Program-made: the position numbers and the translations under genes
Notes under the pieces: model-generated
Told to the model about the DNA's origin: nothing
Databases searched by the model: none
The model's input: only the letters and a program-made list of their open reading frames with translations
In this document: one piece after another, positions 28,661 through 38,138 of the stretch
How the letters are laid out: every line of letters starts with the position of its first letter
How positions within the stretch are numbered: position 1 is the stretch's first letter
From: Mongoliimonas terrestris
GTDB taxonomy: Bacteria; Pseudomonadota; Alphaproteobacteria; Rhizobiales; Pleomorphomonadaceae
Assembly: GCF_001927285.1 (NCBI RefSeq)
Contig: NZ_MSIG01000004.1
Coordinates: 124,001 to 188,000, forward strand
Reading direction: 5' to 3'
DNA length: 64,000 nt

Positions 28661-29955
28661 GGACGGGTTCCTTCGACGAGGACGGGTGCCCGGCCGCGGA
28701 CCGCGGCGAGGATGATGTCGGCGGCGCGCTCGGCCCCGCCGGCCGCCGCGATATCGGCGGCAAAGCTCGCGGCGCGGCCGCGCCAGCCGGGATCGGCGAG
28801 GAGGGTGCGGAGCGCGGCTTCGATGCGGCGCACGGTGGCGCGGCGCGGGTCGACGGAGAGGCCGACCCGGGCGTGGCGGATGCGGGCCGCCATGCCGGGC
28901 TGGTCGAACGCGATCGGCAGGGCGAGGAGCGGCACGCCGAAGGAGAGCGCGTCCATCACCGTGTTGAGGCCGGCGTGGGTGACCACCACGGCGGCGCGGG
29001 CGATCACCGCCCGCTGGGGCGCGAAGGCCACCACCCGGTCGGCGCCGATGCGCGCGGCCTCGGCGGCGGAGAGGAGGCCGCAGTGGGCGACCAGCGTCGC
29101 GGCGCCGGCCCGGCGCGCGGCCTTCGCGACGGTCTGGAAGAGGCCGAGGCGGCCGCCCTGCAAGGTGCCGAGGGAGCAGAAGACGAGCGGCCGGCCATCG
29201 ACCTCGTCGACGAGGAAGCGCTGGAGATCGGCCGGCAGCGGCACCGCGTCGCCCTCGGTCGCCCGGAAGGGGCCGACGTGGTGGACGTGGGCTGGCAAGG
29301 CCGTGCGGGGAAAGTCGAACCGGCGCACCAGCTGCACGATGCCGGCGAGCGGCGACAGGCCCTCGTGGAGCGCGCGCCGGGGCGGCACGCCCAGCCGATC
29401 GGCCCAGCGGGCGACCTCGGCCTCGTGCGGGCGCATCAGGAGCGTGTTGATCCGCTCGCCGATCCGGTTGCGGCTGAGACCGCGCGGGGAGGGGTCGTAG
29501 TCGAACGGCAGCACGGGAAGCGGCACGGCGGGCTCGCGCTCCACCGGCAGGGCGCAGGCGACGGAGACGAAGGGCAGGCCGAGATAGGCGGCGACAAGCG
29601 GTCCGGCCGGCTCCATCTGGTCGGCCACCACCGCGTCGGCGCCGATGCGGCGAAGGACGTCCGGCGCCTGCGCGGCAAGGAGGTCGGTGGCTTCCACCAT
29701 GTCGGCGACCACCCGGCGGATGCCGAGCGGGCCGCCGGGCCGGGCCGCCCGGGCGAGGACCGGGGCGAGCGAGCCGGGCGGGTGGGTGTCGGCGCCGACC
29801 GGCTCGAAGGCGAAGCGCGGATCGCGGATGAAGGCCGCAACGTCCGGCCGATGGACGAGCGTCGCCCGGTGGCCGCGCGCCACCAGCACCATGGCGATCG
29901 CCTCCAGGGCGGCCACGTGGCTGGGAAAGGACGGGGCGAAGAAGGCGAAGTGCAA
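28657..29955 (-). CDS. crtX: Zeaxanthin glucosyltransferase
   Basis: GT1-family transferase of 432 aa adding glucose from UDP-glucose to zeaxanthin hydroxyls. The N-terminus HFAFFAPSFPSHVAALEAIA is typical of CrtX, and the UDP-sugar motif is seen in VAFAPQRAVIARAAVVVTHAGLNTVMDALSFGVPLLALP. The start codon is TTG at 29955; no stronger start with an earlier in-frame position is available. First gene of the crt operon, about 40 bp downstream of an EcfG-like -10 element. Confidence 0.94.
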   Translation of the reverse strand: MHFAFFAPSFPSHVAALEAIAMVLVARGHRATLVHRPDVAAFIRDPRFAFEPVGADTHPPGSLAPVLARAARPGGPLGIRRVVADMVEATDLLAAQAPDVLRRIGADAVVADQMEPAGPLVAAYLGLPFVSVACALPVEREPAVPLPVLPFDYDPSPRGLSRNRIGERINTLLMRPHEAEVARWADRLGVPPRRALHEGLSPLAGIVQLVRRFDFPRTALPAHVHHVGPFRATEGDAVPLPADLQRFLVDEVDGRPLVFCSLGTLQGGRLGLFQTVAKAARRAGAATLVAHCGLLSAAEAARIGADRVVAFAPQRAVIARAAVVVTHAGLNTVMDALSFGVPLLALPIAFDQPGMAARIRHARVGLSVDPRRATVRRIEAALRTLLADPGWRGRAASFAADIAAAGGAERAADIILAAVRGRAPVLVEGTRP

Positions 29956-29990
29956 GGGGCCGCCGGTCTGGTCAGGGAGTCTGTCCCTTC

Positions 29991-30017
29991 AACGCTCACG
30001 CTTCGCCTTCCGGTTCC
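29991..30017 (-). promoter_or_regulatory. EcfG-like promoter for crtX-crtY-crtI-crtB
   Basis: On the minus strand GGAAC (30017-30013), 18-bp spacer, CGTT (29994-29991), placing transcription start near 29984, about 30 bp before the crtX TTG. Matches the GGAAC-N16-18-CGTT consensus of the alphaproteobacterial general stress sigma factor. Confidence 0.55.
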
Positions 30018-30152
30018 GGATTTTTCGCATCGCATGGCCCACGGTTCCGTGACCGGCCGTTGCCGGAGGCAAGAAGCCGCGGAGAACCGCCGAAAGGGCG
30101 GGAACACGCATGGCATCGCGGTTCGACCGGCCGGCGCGCGGCCGGGCGCGGT

Positions 30153-30500
30153 TCAGACGACGAGGAAGCCGATCACGCCGACGATCGCGGCGAGCACCAG
30201 GACGCCGACGAGGGGGAGGATGAAGCCGGGCGTCGCCGTGGCGTTGGCGGTGCGGCCGGGCTCGCCGCTGATCAGGCGGCCGGTCTCGGAGGTGCTTTGG
30301 CCGTGGGCGGTGCCGGTGCCGCCCCTCAGCTCGTGGCTGGCCGCCTCCTGCACCGCCTCGACCGAGTTGGGCCGTCCGCCGGCCTCGTCGTCGGTGCCGA
30401 GCGGCGAGGCGGCGGGGTCCGGAAAGGCGACCTTGCCGGAGGAGGCGCTGCTGTCGATGTCGTGGCGGAGGCGGTCGGCGGTGCGGATGTCCTTCGTCAT
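30153..30500 (-). CDS. Small tail-anchored membrane protein, 115 aa
   Basis: Hydrophilic, acidic first ~85 residues (MTKDIRTADRLRHDID start) followed by one hydrophobic helix at the very C-terminus (GFILPLVGVLVLAAIVGVIG), so probably a tail-anchored inner-membrane protein. GGAGA lies before the ATG at 30500. No family recognised. It sits alone between the crt operon and a hydrolase gene. A GGAAC box lies at 30561-30557, but no good partner -10 is found. Confidence 0.7.
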   Translation of the reverse strand: MTKDIRTADRLRHDIDSSASSGKVAFPDPAASPLGTDDEAGGRPNSVEAVQEAASHELRGGTGTAHGQSTSETGRLISGEPGRTANATATPGFILPLVGVLVLAAIVGVIGFLVV

Positions 30501-30618
30501 GGGTCGTGTCTCCGGCGGAAGGGGTGTGGCGGTGAGACACCCGGCCGGGCGGCTTTGTTCCCCCCGGGGTGCCGCGAAACCGGGCGCCGGGGCGCGGGGC
30601 CGTGTTGTCACGCCGTCG

Positions 30619-31470
30619 TCAGATCGGCGCGGCGCGCCGGGTGAGGTCGGCGGCGAGCGCCGAGACGGCGGCGCCGGCCGCGTGGTGGGGCGCGTGGCCG
30701 ATGCCGGCCAAGGTGGTGACGCGGGTGTCGGGCCGGAGCGCCGACAGCCACGCGAGGTGCCAGTCGGGCAGGGCGATCTCGTCCGCGTCGCCGACCAGGA
30801 CGGCGATCGGCACCCGGCCTTCGGCGAGCCGGGGGGCGATGAGCGCCATGGCGTCGTTGAAGGCGAGGAGTTCGGCCGCCATGGCCAGGATGGCGCTGTC
30901 GCGGCCGGCGTGGCCGTACGGGAAATCGGAGAGGTAGTCCGGCACCCGGTTCGGACTGAGCGCGGCGGCGATGACGCCGGGGCCGATCAGCGGCGCGATC
31001 AGGGGCACCACGGCGCTCCGCACCACCTTGCCGATGAGGGGCGTGATGGCGGTGCGAAGGAGCGGCATCGACGCGTGCGGCGTCGGCCGGCAGAAGGGCG
31101 CCAGGAGTAGGAGCGCCGACACCCGCGCCGGGTGGCGCGCCGCCAGGGCGAGCCCGGTGCCGGCGCCGATGGAGTGGGCCACGACGGTCGCCTGGTCGAT
31201 GCCGAGGACGGCGAGGAAGCCGGCGATCCGGTCGGCCTGGCCGTCCGGACCGGCCTCGGCCTCCGGCAGCGGGTCGCTGTAGCCGTAGCCCGGACGGTCC
31301 GGGGCGATGAGGCGCCGGCCCGGCAGGCAGGCCTGAAACGCCGGCAGCATCTCCTCGGCGAGGCTCCCGAGCCCGTGCAGGAGGAGGACCGGCGGGCCGT
31401 TGCCGCGCACATGGAAGTGGATCCGGCGGCCGTCGACGACGACGGTCCGGCCGAGGAGAGGGTCTGACAT
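30619..31470 (-). CDS. Alpha/beta hydrolase
   Basis: Serine hydrolase of 283 aa. Oxyanion-hole LLLHGLGS, nucleophile elbow VVAHSIGAG (Ser in A-H-S-I-G rather than the usual G-x-S-x-G), acid LVGDADEIA and catalytic His in LAGIGHAPHHA. No signal peptide, so cytoplasmic. Broadly similar to haloalkane-dehalogenase and BchO-like folds, but the substrate cannot be inferred. Divergent from the first LLM oxidoreductase gene; it could belong to that pathway. Confidence 0.88.
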   Translation of the reverse strand: MSDPLLGRTVVVDGRRIHFHVRGNGPPVLLLHGLGSLAEEMLPAFQACLPGRRLIAPDRPGYGYSDPLPEAEAGPDGQADRIAGFLAVLGIDQATVVAHSIGAGTGLALAARHPARVSALLLLAPFCRPTPHASMPLLRTAITPLIGKVVRSAVVPLIAPLIGPGVIAAALSPNRVPDYLSDFPYGHAGRDSAILAMAAELLAFNDAMALIAPRLAEGRVPIAVLVGDADEIALPDWHLAWLSALRPDTRVTTLAGIGHAPHHAAGAAVSALAADLTRRAAPI

Positions 31471-31860
31471 CGATCACCCGAGGATGCGGGAACACCCGAT
31501 TGACTCGCCCCCGGTCCCTCAATCCGCGAACCCGGCTTCGGGTTGCAGCGGGGCGCTCGCCCGGTACCGCGTTAAGTGTCCGCTTATCAGGTGATCAGCC
31601 GCGGCGACGCCTGACGATATGCAGATACTCAATTTAAAACAGGCGGTTAAAGCCCATTCCCCAAGGTGTCTGCCGCGTTTTTAGCCGTTGTGGCGAAAAG
31701 CACGGGCAGCCTGCGGCAGGGTGGGGCCGAAACGATGCATTGCCCCTTGTTGATGGTCGATGCTGCGGTGCGGCGTCTAGGCTGGTGCCCATGATCAAAG
31801 GATCGGGGCGGACCGGACGGTTCGATCCGCTCGGAGCGAATGCCGGAAGGACCCGTCGCC
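31471..31860. other. Divergent control region with TTAAGT-N4-GCTTAT site
   Basis: The 390-bp gap between the hydrolase and LLM oxidoreductase genes has no credible gene. It holds an imperfect dyad TTAAGT-GTCC-GCTTAT at 31572-31587, similar to the perfect dyad at 42935-42950, and an AT-rich stretch at 31615-31655 that may carry the rightward promoter. Confidence 0.4.
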
Positions 31861-33174
31861 ATGGCCGCCAATCCGTTTCACCTTGCCTGGTTTCTGCAGG
31901 GATCGAGCATCCAGGCGTGGGGCAGCCCGTGGACGGGCAACATCAGCGAGGAATGGGGCACGGCCTCCATGTTCCTCGACCTCGTCCGCAACATGGAGCG
32001 GGCCGGCTTCGACTACATCCTGATCGAGGACTCCATCTACATCGGCCAGAACTGGAAGGACTCCCGGCAGATGTTCCTGGAGAACGGCATGTCGGTGCCG
32101 CGCCAGGAGCCGTCCGTGGTGGCCTCCATCATGGCGGCGGCGACCACCCGCCTCGGCATCGTGCCGACGCTCTCCACCTTCGCCTACGCGCCCTACCTCA
32201 CCGCCCGCATCGTCGGCACGCTCGACCAGATCTCGTCCGGCCGCGGCGGCTGGAACATGGTGACAGGCTCGTCGGACCTCTCGGCCATGAACTTCGGCGC
32301 CGACCGGCTGCCGGACCACGACAAGCGCTACGACATGGCCGAGGAGTATATCCAGATCTGCAAGCAGCTCTGGGGTAGCTGGGAGCCGGGCGCCATCGTG
32401 GCGGACCGCAAGAGCGGCATCCTGATCGACCACACCAAGGTCCACACCATCGACTTCGAGGGCGAATACTACCGCTGCCGCGGGCCGCTGAACTCCGGCC
32501 CGCTGCCGCAGGGCCAGCCGGTGATCGCCCAGGCCGGCGGATCGGTGAAGGGCAAGACCTTCGCGGCCCGCTACGCCGACACCATCGTGGCCGCGCCCCG
32601 GGGCATTCCGGCCATGAAGGCCTACCGCGACGACATCCGCTCCCAGATGACCGCCATGGGCCGCGACCCGAACAGCTGCAAGACGCTGTTCCTGGTGACG
32701 CCCATCGTGGCGGAGACCATGGACGAGGCCAACTGGCGCGCCGAGCAGCGCGCCGTGTGGGCCTCCAACAACGTGGACCGCTGCCTCGCCCAGCTCGGCT
32801 GGAGCACCAACATCGACTTCTCCGGCCACGACCTGGACGCCCCGGTGGGCGAACTGACCACCAACGGCCACCAGTCGTCGCTCGCCCAGTTCGTCACCAA
32901 GGCCGGCAAGAAGACGCTGCGCGAGGCGATCATCGCCCACGCCAGCGGCGGCTATTCCACCGAGCTGGTCGGCACCCCCGACGTGGTCGCCGGCCAGATG
33001 GCCGAGGCCATGGAGGAGGTCGGCGGCGACGGCTTCCTGATCAACCTGCCGGACGTCTCCCGGCGATCCATCGCGACCATCTGCGACGGCCTCGTGCCGG
33101 CCCTGCAGCAGCGCGGCCTGGTGCGGACCAAGTATGCGCACGAGCAGCTTCGCGACAACCTGCTGGAGTTCTGA
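31861..33174 (+). CDS. LLM-class flavin-dependent monooxygenase (NtaA/SnaA/DszA family), copy 1
   Basis: FMNH2-dependent oxygenase subunit of 437 aa. Luciferase-like TIM barrel with family segments ERAGFDYILIEDS, RGGWNMVTGSSDLSAMNFG, RGPLNSGPLPQGQPVIAQAGGS and the C-terminal ICDGLVPALQQRGL. NtaA/SnaA/DszA relatives oxidise nitrilotriacetate, pristinamycin or dibenzothiophene sulfone using FMNH2 from a separate reductase. Start at 31861 because GGAAGGA lies 9 bp before it; MPEGPVA seven codons earlier is an alternative. Upstream of an ABC importer, so substrate import and oxidation are linked. A terminator follows. Confidence 0.92.
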   Translation: MAANPFHLAWFLQGSSIQAWGSPWTGNISEEWGTASMFLDLVRNMERAGFDYILIEDSIYIGQNWKDSRQMFLENGMSVPRQEPSVVASIMAAATTRLGIVPTLSTFAYAPYLTARIVGTLDQISSGRGGWNMVTGSSDLSAMNFGADRLPDHDKRYDMAEEYIQICKQLWGSWEPGAIVADRKSGILIDHTKVHTIDFEGEYYRCRGPLNSGPLPQGQPVIAQAGGSVKGKTFAARYADTIVAAPRGIPAMKAYRDDIRSQMTAMGRDPNSCKTLFLVTPIVAETMDEANWRAEQRAVWASNNVDRCLAQLGWSTNIDFSGHDLDAPVGELTTNGHQSSLAQFVTKAGKKTLREAIIAHASGGYSTELVGTPDVVAGQMAEAMEEVGGDGFLINLPDVSRRSIATICDGLVPALQQRGLVRTKYAHEQLRDNLLEF

Positions 33175-33198
33175 GCGCGCCGTTGCCAAGATAAACCG

Positions 33199-33234
33199 TG
33201 CCGGCGTTCCAGGTTGATGCCAGGAACGCCGGCA
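33199..33234 (+). terminator. Hairpin terminator after LLM oxidoreductase
   Basis: TGCCGGCGTTCC / GGAACGCCGGCA, 12-bp perfect stem with a 12-base loop, 25 bp after the stop, followed by TTAT and a TTTTT run 12 bases on. The rest of the 326-bp gap to 33500 is AT-rich (33285-33330, with a TATACT box at 33322) and probably carries the importer operon promoter. Confidence 0.75.
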
Positions 33235-33500
33235 TTATCTGCGTTTTTCCGATGTCAGTCTCAGGATTCCTGAAGAAGAACGCGGAAATTGTTTGGTCTC
33301 GAAACCCTCAAAATACGTAATTATACTTGACCGTTGTTCGAAATGGTGCACACTGGTGCGAGTGGCTGGCGGGGGAGGATACGCCGACCAGCATTGTCCC
33401 GGACGAGGCGAAAAGCCCGGGGACCTGTCTTCAAAGGCCGGAAAGCCGGCCCGTCACCCGCTAACCGCCACATTTCTCCTGGCCGTCGAGGTCCACCGTC

Positions 33501-34352
33501 ATGTCCGCTCATCCGTCCGCAGCCCGCCGTTTCGCCGCCTTCCTGGGATCGCTCGCGATCGCCGGCAGCCTCTTTGCCGGCACCGCCGTCTCGGCCCGCG
33601 CCGAGACCCTGAAGCTCGGCAACGAAGGCGTCTACCCGCCCTTCAGCATGGTCGATTCGGCCGGCAACCTGACGGGCGTGGAGCCCGATCTCGCCCGCGA
33701 GATGTGCGCCCGCATGAAGGTTGAGTGCGAGATCCTGGTCATGGACTTCAAGGCCCTGGTGCCGTCCATGCTGCAGGGCAAGTTCGACGTCCTGATCAGC
33801 CAGCTGACGCCGACGCCCGAGCGCAAGGAGAAGATGCTCTTCACCCAGCGCGTCGTCGCCAACCCGATGACCTTCGTGGTGCCGGCGAACTTCGAGTACG
33901 AGCTCACCAAGGAAGCGCTCGCCGGCAAGGGCGTGAAGATCGGCATGCAGCGCGGCGGCGCCCACATCAAGTACATCGAGAACTGGCTCGGCGACTCGAT
34001 CGAGTACACCTTCTACGACAACCCGGACCAGACCCGCATGGACCTTTTGGCCGGCCGCATCAACATGCTGTTCGAAGCCAAGATCAACGTCACCCTGGAG
34101 CTGATCAACAAGCCGGAAGGCAAGGACTACAAGCTCTACGGCGGCGAGTACTGGATCGGCGAGGAGAGCGTGCCGGAGGCCGAGCGCGGCCTGTCGTGGG
34201 CGGTGCCCAAGGGCAAGGAAGAGCTTCTCGCCCGCATCGACGCGACGCTCAGCGAGATGATCGCGGACTGCACCTACACGAAGATCCGCAAGAAGTACCT
34301 CGACATCACCACCATGCCGGCCGACGCGGCTTGCGAGGCCAAGACCAACTGA
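33501..34352 (+). CDS. Amino-acid-type ABC transporter substrate-binding protein
   Basis: Periplasmic binding protein of family 3 (SBP_bac_3), 283 aa. Signal peptide to about residue 33 (AGSLFAGTAVSARAE). Ligand-binding pattern: GVYPPFSMVD, LTGVEPDLAREMCARM, LISQLTPTPERKEKMLFTQ; the usual D in the F-D-x-L-I-S segment is kept (KFDVLISQL). First gene of a four-gene importer operon. The family binds polar amino acids and related small acids; the exact ligand is unknown. Confidence 0.95.
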   Translation: MSAHPSAARRFAAFLGSLAIAGSLFAGTAVSARAETLKLGNEGVYPPFSMVDSAGNLTGVEPDLAREMCARMKVECEILVMDFKALVPSMLQGKFDVLISQLTPTPERKEKMLFTQRVVANPMTFVVPANFEYELTKEALAGKGVKIGMQRGGAHIKYIENWLGDSIEYTFYDNPDQTRMDLLAGRINMLFEAKINVTLELINKPEGKDYKLYGGEYWIGEESVPEAERGLSWAVPKGKEELLARIDATLSEMIADCTYTKIRKKYLDITTMPADAACEAKTN

Positions 34353-34440
34353 GCGGGCATCCCGTCCCGTTCCCCAGCGGCGGGGAGACCGGCGCGCGCC
34401 GCTCCCCGCCCCCTTGCGCAAGGCCAAGGAGGCTTCCGCG

Positions 34441-35139
34441 ATGGAATTGTTCTCGGATCAATTCAACGGCTACCTCTGGCAGATGGCCCAGGGTGCCTAC
34501 GTCACGCTCCAGCTGTTCGCCGCGGGTTTCAGCCTCGCCCTGGTGATCGGTGTGCTGGTCGGCATCATCACCCTGTCCAAGAACATCGTGATCCAGGCCT
34601 TCTGGAAGGTCTACTCGTCGATCATCATGGGCGTGCCGTCGCTCCTGATCATCTTCCTGCTCTACTACGGCGGCAGCGCCATGCTGTCGGGCATCTTCGG
34701 CACCGACCGCTCGTTCGACGTGACGCCGTTCGGCGCCGGCGTGGCGGCGCTGACCATCGTCTATGCCTGCTACATCGCCGAACTGGTGCACGGGGCGGTG
34801 ATGAACCTGCCCAAGGGCCAGTTCGAGGCCTGCTCGGCCCTCGCCATCCGGCCGATCGCCGCCTGGCGGCACGTGATCCTGCCGCAGCTCACCCGGCTCG
34901 CCCTGCCGGGCCTCATCAACATCTGGATGATCGTCCTCAAGGACACGCCGCTCGTCTCGCTGGCCGGTCTCAACGACCTGGTGGCGAACGCCAAGATCGC
35001 GGCGGGGGCCACCAAGGAGCCCTTCATCTTCTTCATCGCCGCGTCCCTCTTCTTCATCGCCTTCAGCGCCCTGACGCTGCGTCTGTCGGCTCGGCTTGAA
35101 ACCCGCTTCAACCGCGGCATCGCGGAGGTCAAAGCATGA
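34441..35139 (+). CDS. Amino-acid-type ABC transporter permease 1
   Basis: Membrane permease of 232 aa of the His/Glu/Gln/Arg type with about five helices. The coupling EAA loop is seen at [30 protein letters not shown] at 34441 chosen because AAGGAGG lies 8 bp upstream; a frame opening at 34414 lacks a ribosome site. Stop overlaps the next permease start (ATGA). Confidence 0.94.
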   Translation: MELFSDQFNGYLWQMAQGAYVTLQLFAAGFSLALVIGVLVGIITLSKNIVIQAFWKVYSSIIMGVPSLLIIFLLYYGGSAMLSGIFGTDRSFDVTPFGAGVAALTIVYACYIAELVHGAVMNLPKGQFEACSALAIRPIAAWRHVILPQLTRLALPGLINIWMIVLKDTPLVSLAGLNDLVANAKIAAGATKEPFIFFIAASLFFIAFSALTLRLSARLETRFNRGIAEVKA

Positions 35140-36005
35140 GTGCGCTTCCGATCGACCTGGCTCTTGCCTGGGACAGCATTCCGCAGATGGCGGAAGGCCT
35201 GATGACCACCGTCTTTCTGACGGTCCTGGTGCTGACCATCGGCCTGCCGCTCTCCATCCTGGTGACGCTGGCCCGCATGTCGAAGAGCCCGCTGCTGGCG
35301 GTTCCGGCGGCGCTGTTCGTGGTGTTCTTCCGCGGCGCGCCGCTCCTGATCCTGCTCTACCTCGTCTACTACGGCTTCGGGCAGATCGAGGCGCTTCGCG
35401 AAGGGCCGCTCTGGGTGATCTTCGGCAGCGCCTTCGCCTGCGCGGTGATCGGCCTGACGCTCAACCACGTGGCCTTCATGGTCGACGTGGTGCGCGGCTC
35501 GCTCTCCGCCGTCCCGGCAGGCCTGATCGAGGCCAGCTCGGCCCTCGGCCTTACCCCGCGGGAGACCTTCACCTACATCCGCCTGCCGCTTGCCATGCGC
35601 TACGGCCTCGCCGCCTATCAGAACGAGGTGGTGATGTTCGCCAAGGGCACGGCGGTGGTGAGCGTGATCACGGTGGTGGACCTGACGGCGGTCGCCAACG
35701 AGCTGTTCGAGGAGACCTACGACCCGTTCACCCCGATCCTGACGGCGGCGGCCTTCTACTGGTGCTTCGTGAACCTGATCCGGCTCGGTTTCAACGCGCT
35801 GGAACGGCACCTCAACCGCCACAATGTCCGGGAAGCGACCGTGAAGGAGCCGGCGCCCGGCGCGGCGCTGCCGATCGACGGCGCCGCCCCGGCGGCGCCC
35901 GTGCCGCCGCTCCGCCGCATGGCCAACTTCGGCCGCCGCACCGCCCCCGTGAAGGCCCCGGCGCCCGCCCTCTCCACCGCCACGCCCAAGGAGCATGCCG
36001 TATGA
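35136..36005 (+). CDS. Amino-acid-type ABC transporter permease 2
   Basis: Second permease, 289 aa, with the EAA loop [26 protein letters not shown]. Compared with typical ~220-aa partners it has an extra ~60-residue C-terminal tail rich in Pro, Ala and Arg ([16 protein letters not shown] onwards), probably cytoplasmic. Overlaps both neighbours by 4 bp, giving tight translational coupling. The tail's role is unknown. Confidence 0.93.
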   Translation: MSALPIDLALAWDSIPQMAEGLMTTVFLTVLVLTIGLPLSILVTLARMSKSPLLAVPAALFVVFFRGAPLLILLYLVYYGFGQIEALREGPLWVIFGSAFACAVIGLTLNHVAFMVDVVRGSLSAVPAGLIEASSALGLTPRETFTYIRLPLAMRYGLAAYQNEVVMFAKGTAVVSVITVVDLTAVANELFEETYDPFTPILTAAAFYWCFVNLIRLGFNALERHLNRHNVREATVKEPAPGAALPIDGAAPAAPVPPLRRMANFGRRTAPVKAPAPALSTATPKEHAV

Positions 36006-36781
36006 GCGCCCTCCAGACGTCGGATCTGACGGCCGTCGCCGCCCCTCGCCCCGTCGCTGTGCAGATGACCAAGGTCGACAAGTACTACGGCAAGTTTAAG
36101 GCCCTGTCGGGGATCGACCTGACCGTCCGCAAGGGCGAGAAGATCGTCATCTGCGGCCCCTCGGGCTCCGGCAAGTCGACCCTGATCCGCACCATCAACC
36201 GCCTGGAGCCGCACGACGGCGGCACCATCGTGGTCAACGGCATCACGCTCGACGGCTCGCCCACCTCGGTGCAGGACGTGCGGCTGGAGTGCGGGATGGT
36301 GTTCCAGCAGTTCAACCTCTTCCCGCACCTGACCATCCTGGAGAACTGCATGCTGGCGCCGCGCCTGACGCGCAAGCTCTCCAAGGAGCAGGCCGAGGCG
36401 GTGGCCACCAAGTATCTGGAGCGGGTGCACATCGGCGCGCAGGCGCACAAGTTCCCGAGCCAGCTCTCCGGCGGCCAGCAGCAGCGCGTGGCGATCGCCC
36501 GCGCGCTCTGCATGGAGCCGCCCATCATGCTGTTCGACGAACCGACCTCCGCCCTCGACCCGGAGATGATCAAGGAGGTGCTCCAGGTGATGGAGGACCT
36601 CGCCGAGGACGGCATGACCATGATCTGCGTGACCCACGAAATGGGCTTCGCCCGCCGCGTGGCGAACCGCGTGGTGTTCATGGACCAGGGCGAGATCGTG
36701 GAAGAGGCCGGCACCGACGCGTTCTTCGAGACGCCGAAGAGCGACCGCTTGAAGAACTTCCTCGCGCAGATCCTGCACTGA
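36002..36781 (+). CDS. Amino-acid-type ABC transporter ATPase
   Basis: Nucleotide-binding subunit of 259 aa driving the importer. Walker [11 protein letters not shown]-loop [17 protein letters not shown], signature LSGGQQQR, Walker [14 protein letters not shown]-loop CVTHEMGFA, close to GlnQ/HisP. The ATG at 36002 overlaps permease 2. The first ~20 residues are a poorly conserved extension. Last gene of the operon. Confidence 0.96.
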   Translation: MSALQTSDLTAVAAPRPVAVQMTKVDKYYGKFKALSGIDLTVRKGEKIVICGPSGSGKSTLIRTINRLEPHDGGTIVVNGITLDGSPTSVQDVRLECGMVFQQFNLFPHLTILENCMLAPRLTRKLSKEQAEAVATKYLERVHIGAQAHKFPSQLSGGQQQRVAIARALCMEPPIMLFDEPTSALDPEMIKEVLQVMEDLAEDGMTMICVTHEMGFARRVANRVVFMDQGEIVEEAGTDAFFETPKSDRLKNFLAQILH

Positions 36782-36883
36782 GGGGAGTCGAGGGGATAGG
36801 AAGCGGCCGCTGGATCCGAGGGGATCCGGCGGCCGCTGTGCGTTTGGGGGGGAGGTAAAGGGGCGGGGAGGTTTGACCAGGGG

Positions 36884-37506
36884 GGAATGCGTGGATGGCC
36901 CGGCTGAACCGGACCATAACGAGCGCGGTGCGGGAGGAGAGGGCGCAGCCCGCCGTGGGGCGGGGGTGAGCGGTTGATGCTTGCGGAAGCTTGCGCTCTA
37001 CGGAGGCCGCACTCTCCCTCATCGTCATGGTCCGCGCCGGCGGACCACGCACGCTTGTCCGGGGGCGCGCTTGGCAGGGGAAATGCGTGGGTGGTCCGGC
37101 TGAACCGGACCCTGACGAGCACGGTGCGGGAGGAGAGAGCGCAGCCTGCCGTGGGGCGGGGGTGACCGGTTGATGCATGCGGGAGCTTGCGCTCTAAGGG
37201 CGCCCCACTCTTCCTCATCGTCATGGTCCGCGCAGGCGGACCACCCACGCTTTTCCGGGGACCTTTGACCAGGGGGGAATGCGTGGGTGGTCTGGCTGAA
37301 CCGGACCATGACGAGTGCAGTGCGGGAGGAGAGGGCGCGGCCTGCCAGCTGCGGGGGTTATCGATTGATGCTTGCGGGAGTTCTCGCTCTACGGAGGCCC
37401 ATCCTCCGCGATCGTCATGGTCCGCGCAGGCGGACCACGCAAGCTTGTCCGGGGGCGCTTGGCTGGGGGAATGCGTGGGTGGTCCGCCTGCGCGGACCAT
37501 GACGAG
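36884..37506. repeat. Tandem array of ~196-bp units containing family B palindrome arms
   Basis: The landmark aatgcgtgg recurs at 36886, 37082, 37278 and 37470, giving periods of 196, 196 and 192 bp. Each unit holds a ggctgaaccggacc arm (the last copy ggtccgcctgcgcggacc), a spacer with ttgatgcttgcgggag-like sequence and gctcta(c/a)gg, then an inverted cgtcatggtccgcgcaggcg arm. The units diverge only slightly. The array fills most of the 838-bp gap 36782-37619 between the ATPase and flavin reductase genes. No reading frame in it looks coding. Confidence 0.85.
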
Positions 37507-37619
37507 CGAGGGCGGCGGGTGTGGAGAAGGGGGTGACCTGCCGCTTGCCTGGCGCAGCTCTACCCAACCCGCGGGCTCGGCCGGCAACCGCGCCAGGGCG
37601 TGGTCAGGCTGCCTCGCCC

Positions 37620-38138
37620 TTACGCCGCCGGGAGGACGCCGGGGCGGGTTTTGCCGCGGAAGAAGACCAGGGGGTCGCCCTCGCCGGTGGTGGCGCCGAC
37701 CACGGTGCCGATGACGATGGAGATAGCGCCGCGCTCGATGACGTCGTCGACCACGCAGTCGAACACGCCGAGGGCCGCCTTGTAGACCGGGGCGCCGGAG
37801 GCGAGGGTGGTCCAGTCGCCCTCGAAGAAGCGGTCGGCGCCGGAGAGGCCGGCCTTGCCGCTGAAGGCGTCGGCGACGGCGGTCGCGGTGGCGGGCAGGA
37901 AGTTGACCGCGAAGTGGCGGTTGGAAAGCACGCCGGCGAGCGCGCTGGTCTTCTTGTCGATGGAGACGAGGAGCGTGGCCGGATCCGCCGTCACGTGGGC
38001 GGCCGAAAGGCCGAGGAAGCCGGTCGGACCCTCGTCGGACATGGCGGTGACGATGGTCATGCCGGTGGCGCGTTCGCCGAGCACGCGCCAGAAGGTCTTC
38101 ACGTCGATGGGCGGCAGGGCGGCGGGCGTGTCGGTCAT
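37620..38138 (-). CDS. Flavin reductase family protein 1
   Basis: FMN reductase-like split-barrel protein of 172 aa (HpaC/NtaB/RutF family) expected to supply FMNH2 to the LLM oxygenases from NAD(P)H. Features: FWRVLGERATGMTIVTA, GFLGLSAAHVTADPATLLVSIDKKTS, FAVNFLP and a C-terminal FFRGKTRPG. Last gene of the leftward set LLM3-LLM2-reductase-ribB-reductase, 143 bp after ribB. Confidence 0.9.
   Translation of the reverse strand: MTDTPAALPPIDVKTFWRVLGERATGMTIVTAMSDEGPTGFLGLSAAHVTADPATLLVSIDKKTSALAGVLSNRHFAVNFLPATATAVADAFSGKAGLSGADRFFEGDWTTLASGAPVYKAALGVFDCVVDDVIERGAISIVIGTVVGATTGEGDPLVFFRGKTRPGVLPAA

Noticed and set aside
30619..31470. Assignment of the hydrolase as BchO
   Set aside because: No bacteriochlorophyll genes are nearby and the motifs are generic for alpha/beta hydrolases.
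36884..37506. Regular repeats suggesting a CRISPR array
   Set aside because: The unit is about 196 bp, the repeats are palindromic and the spacers are repeated too; there are no cas genes.
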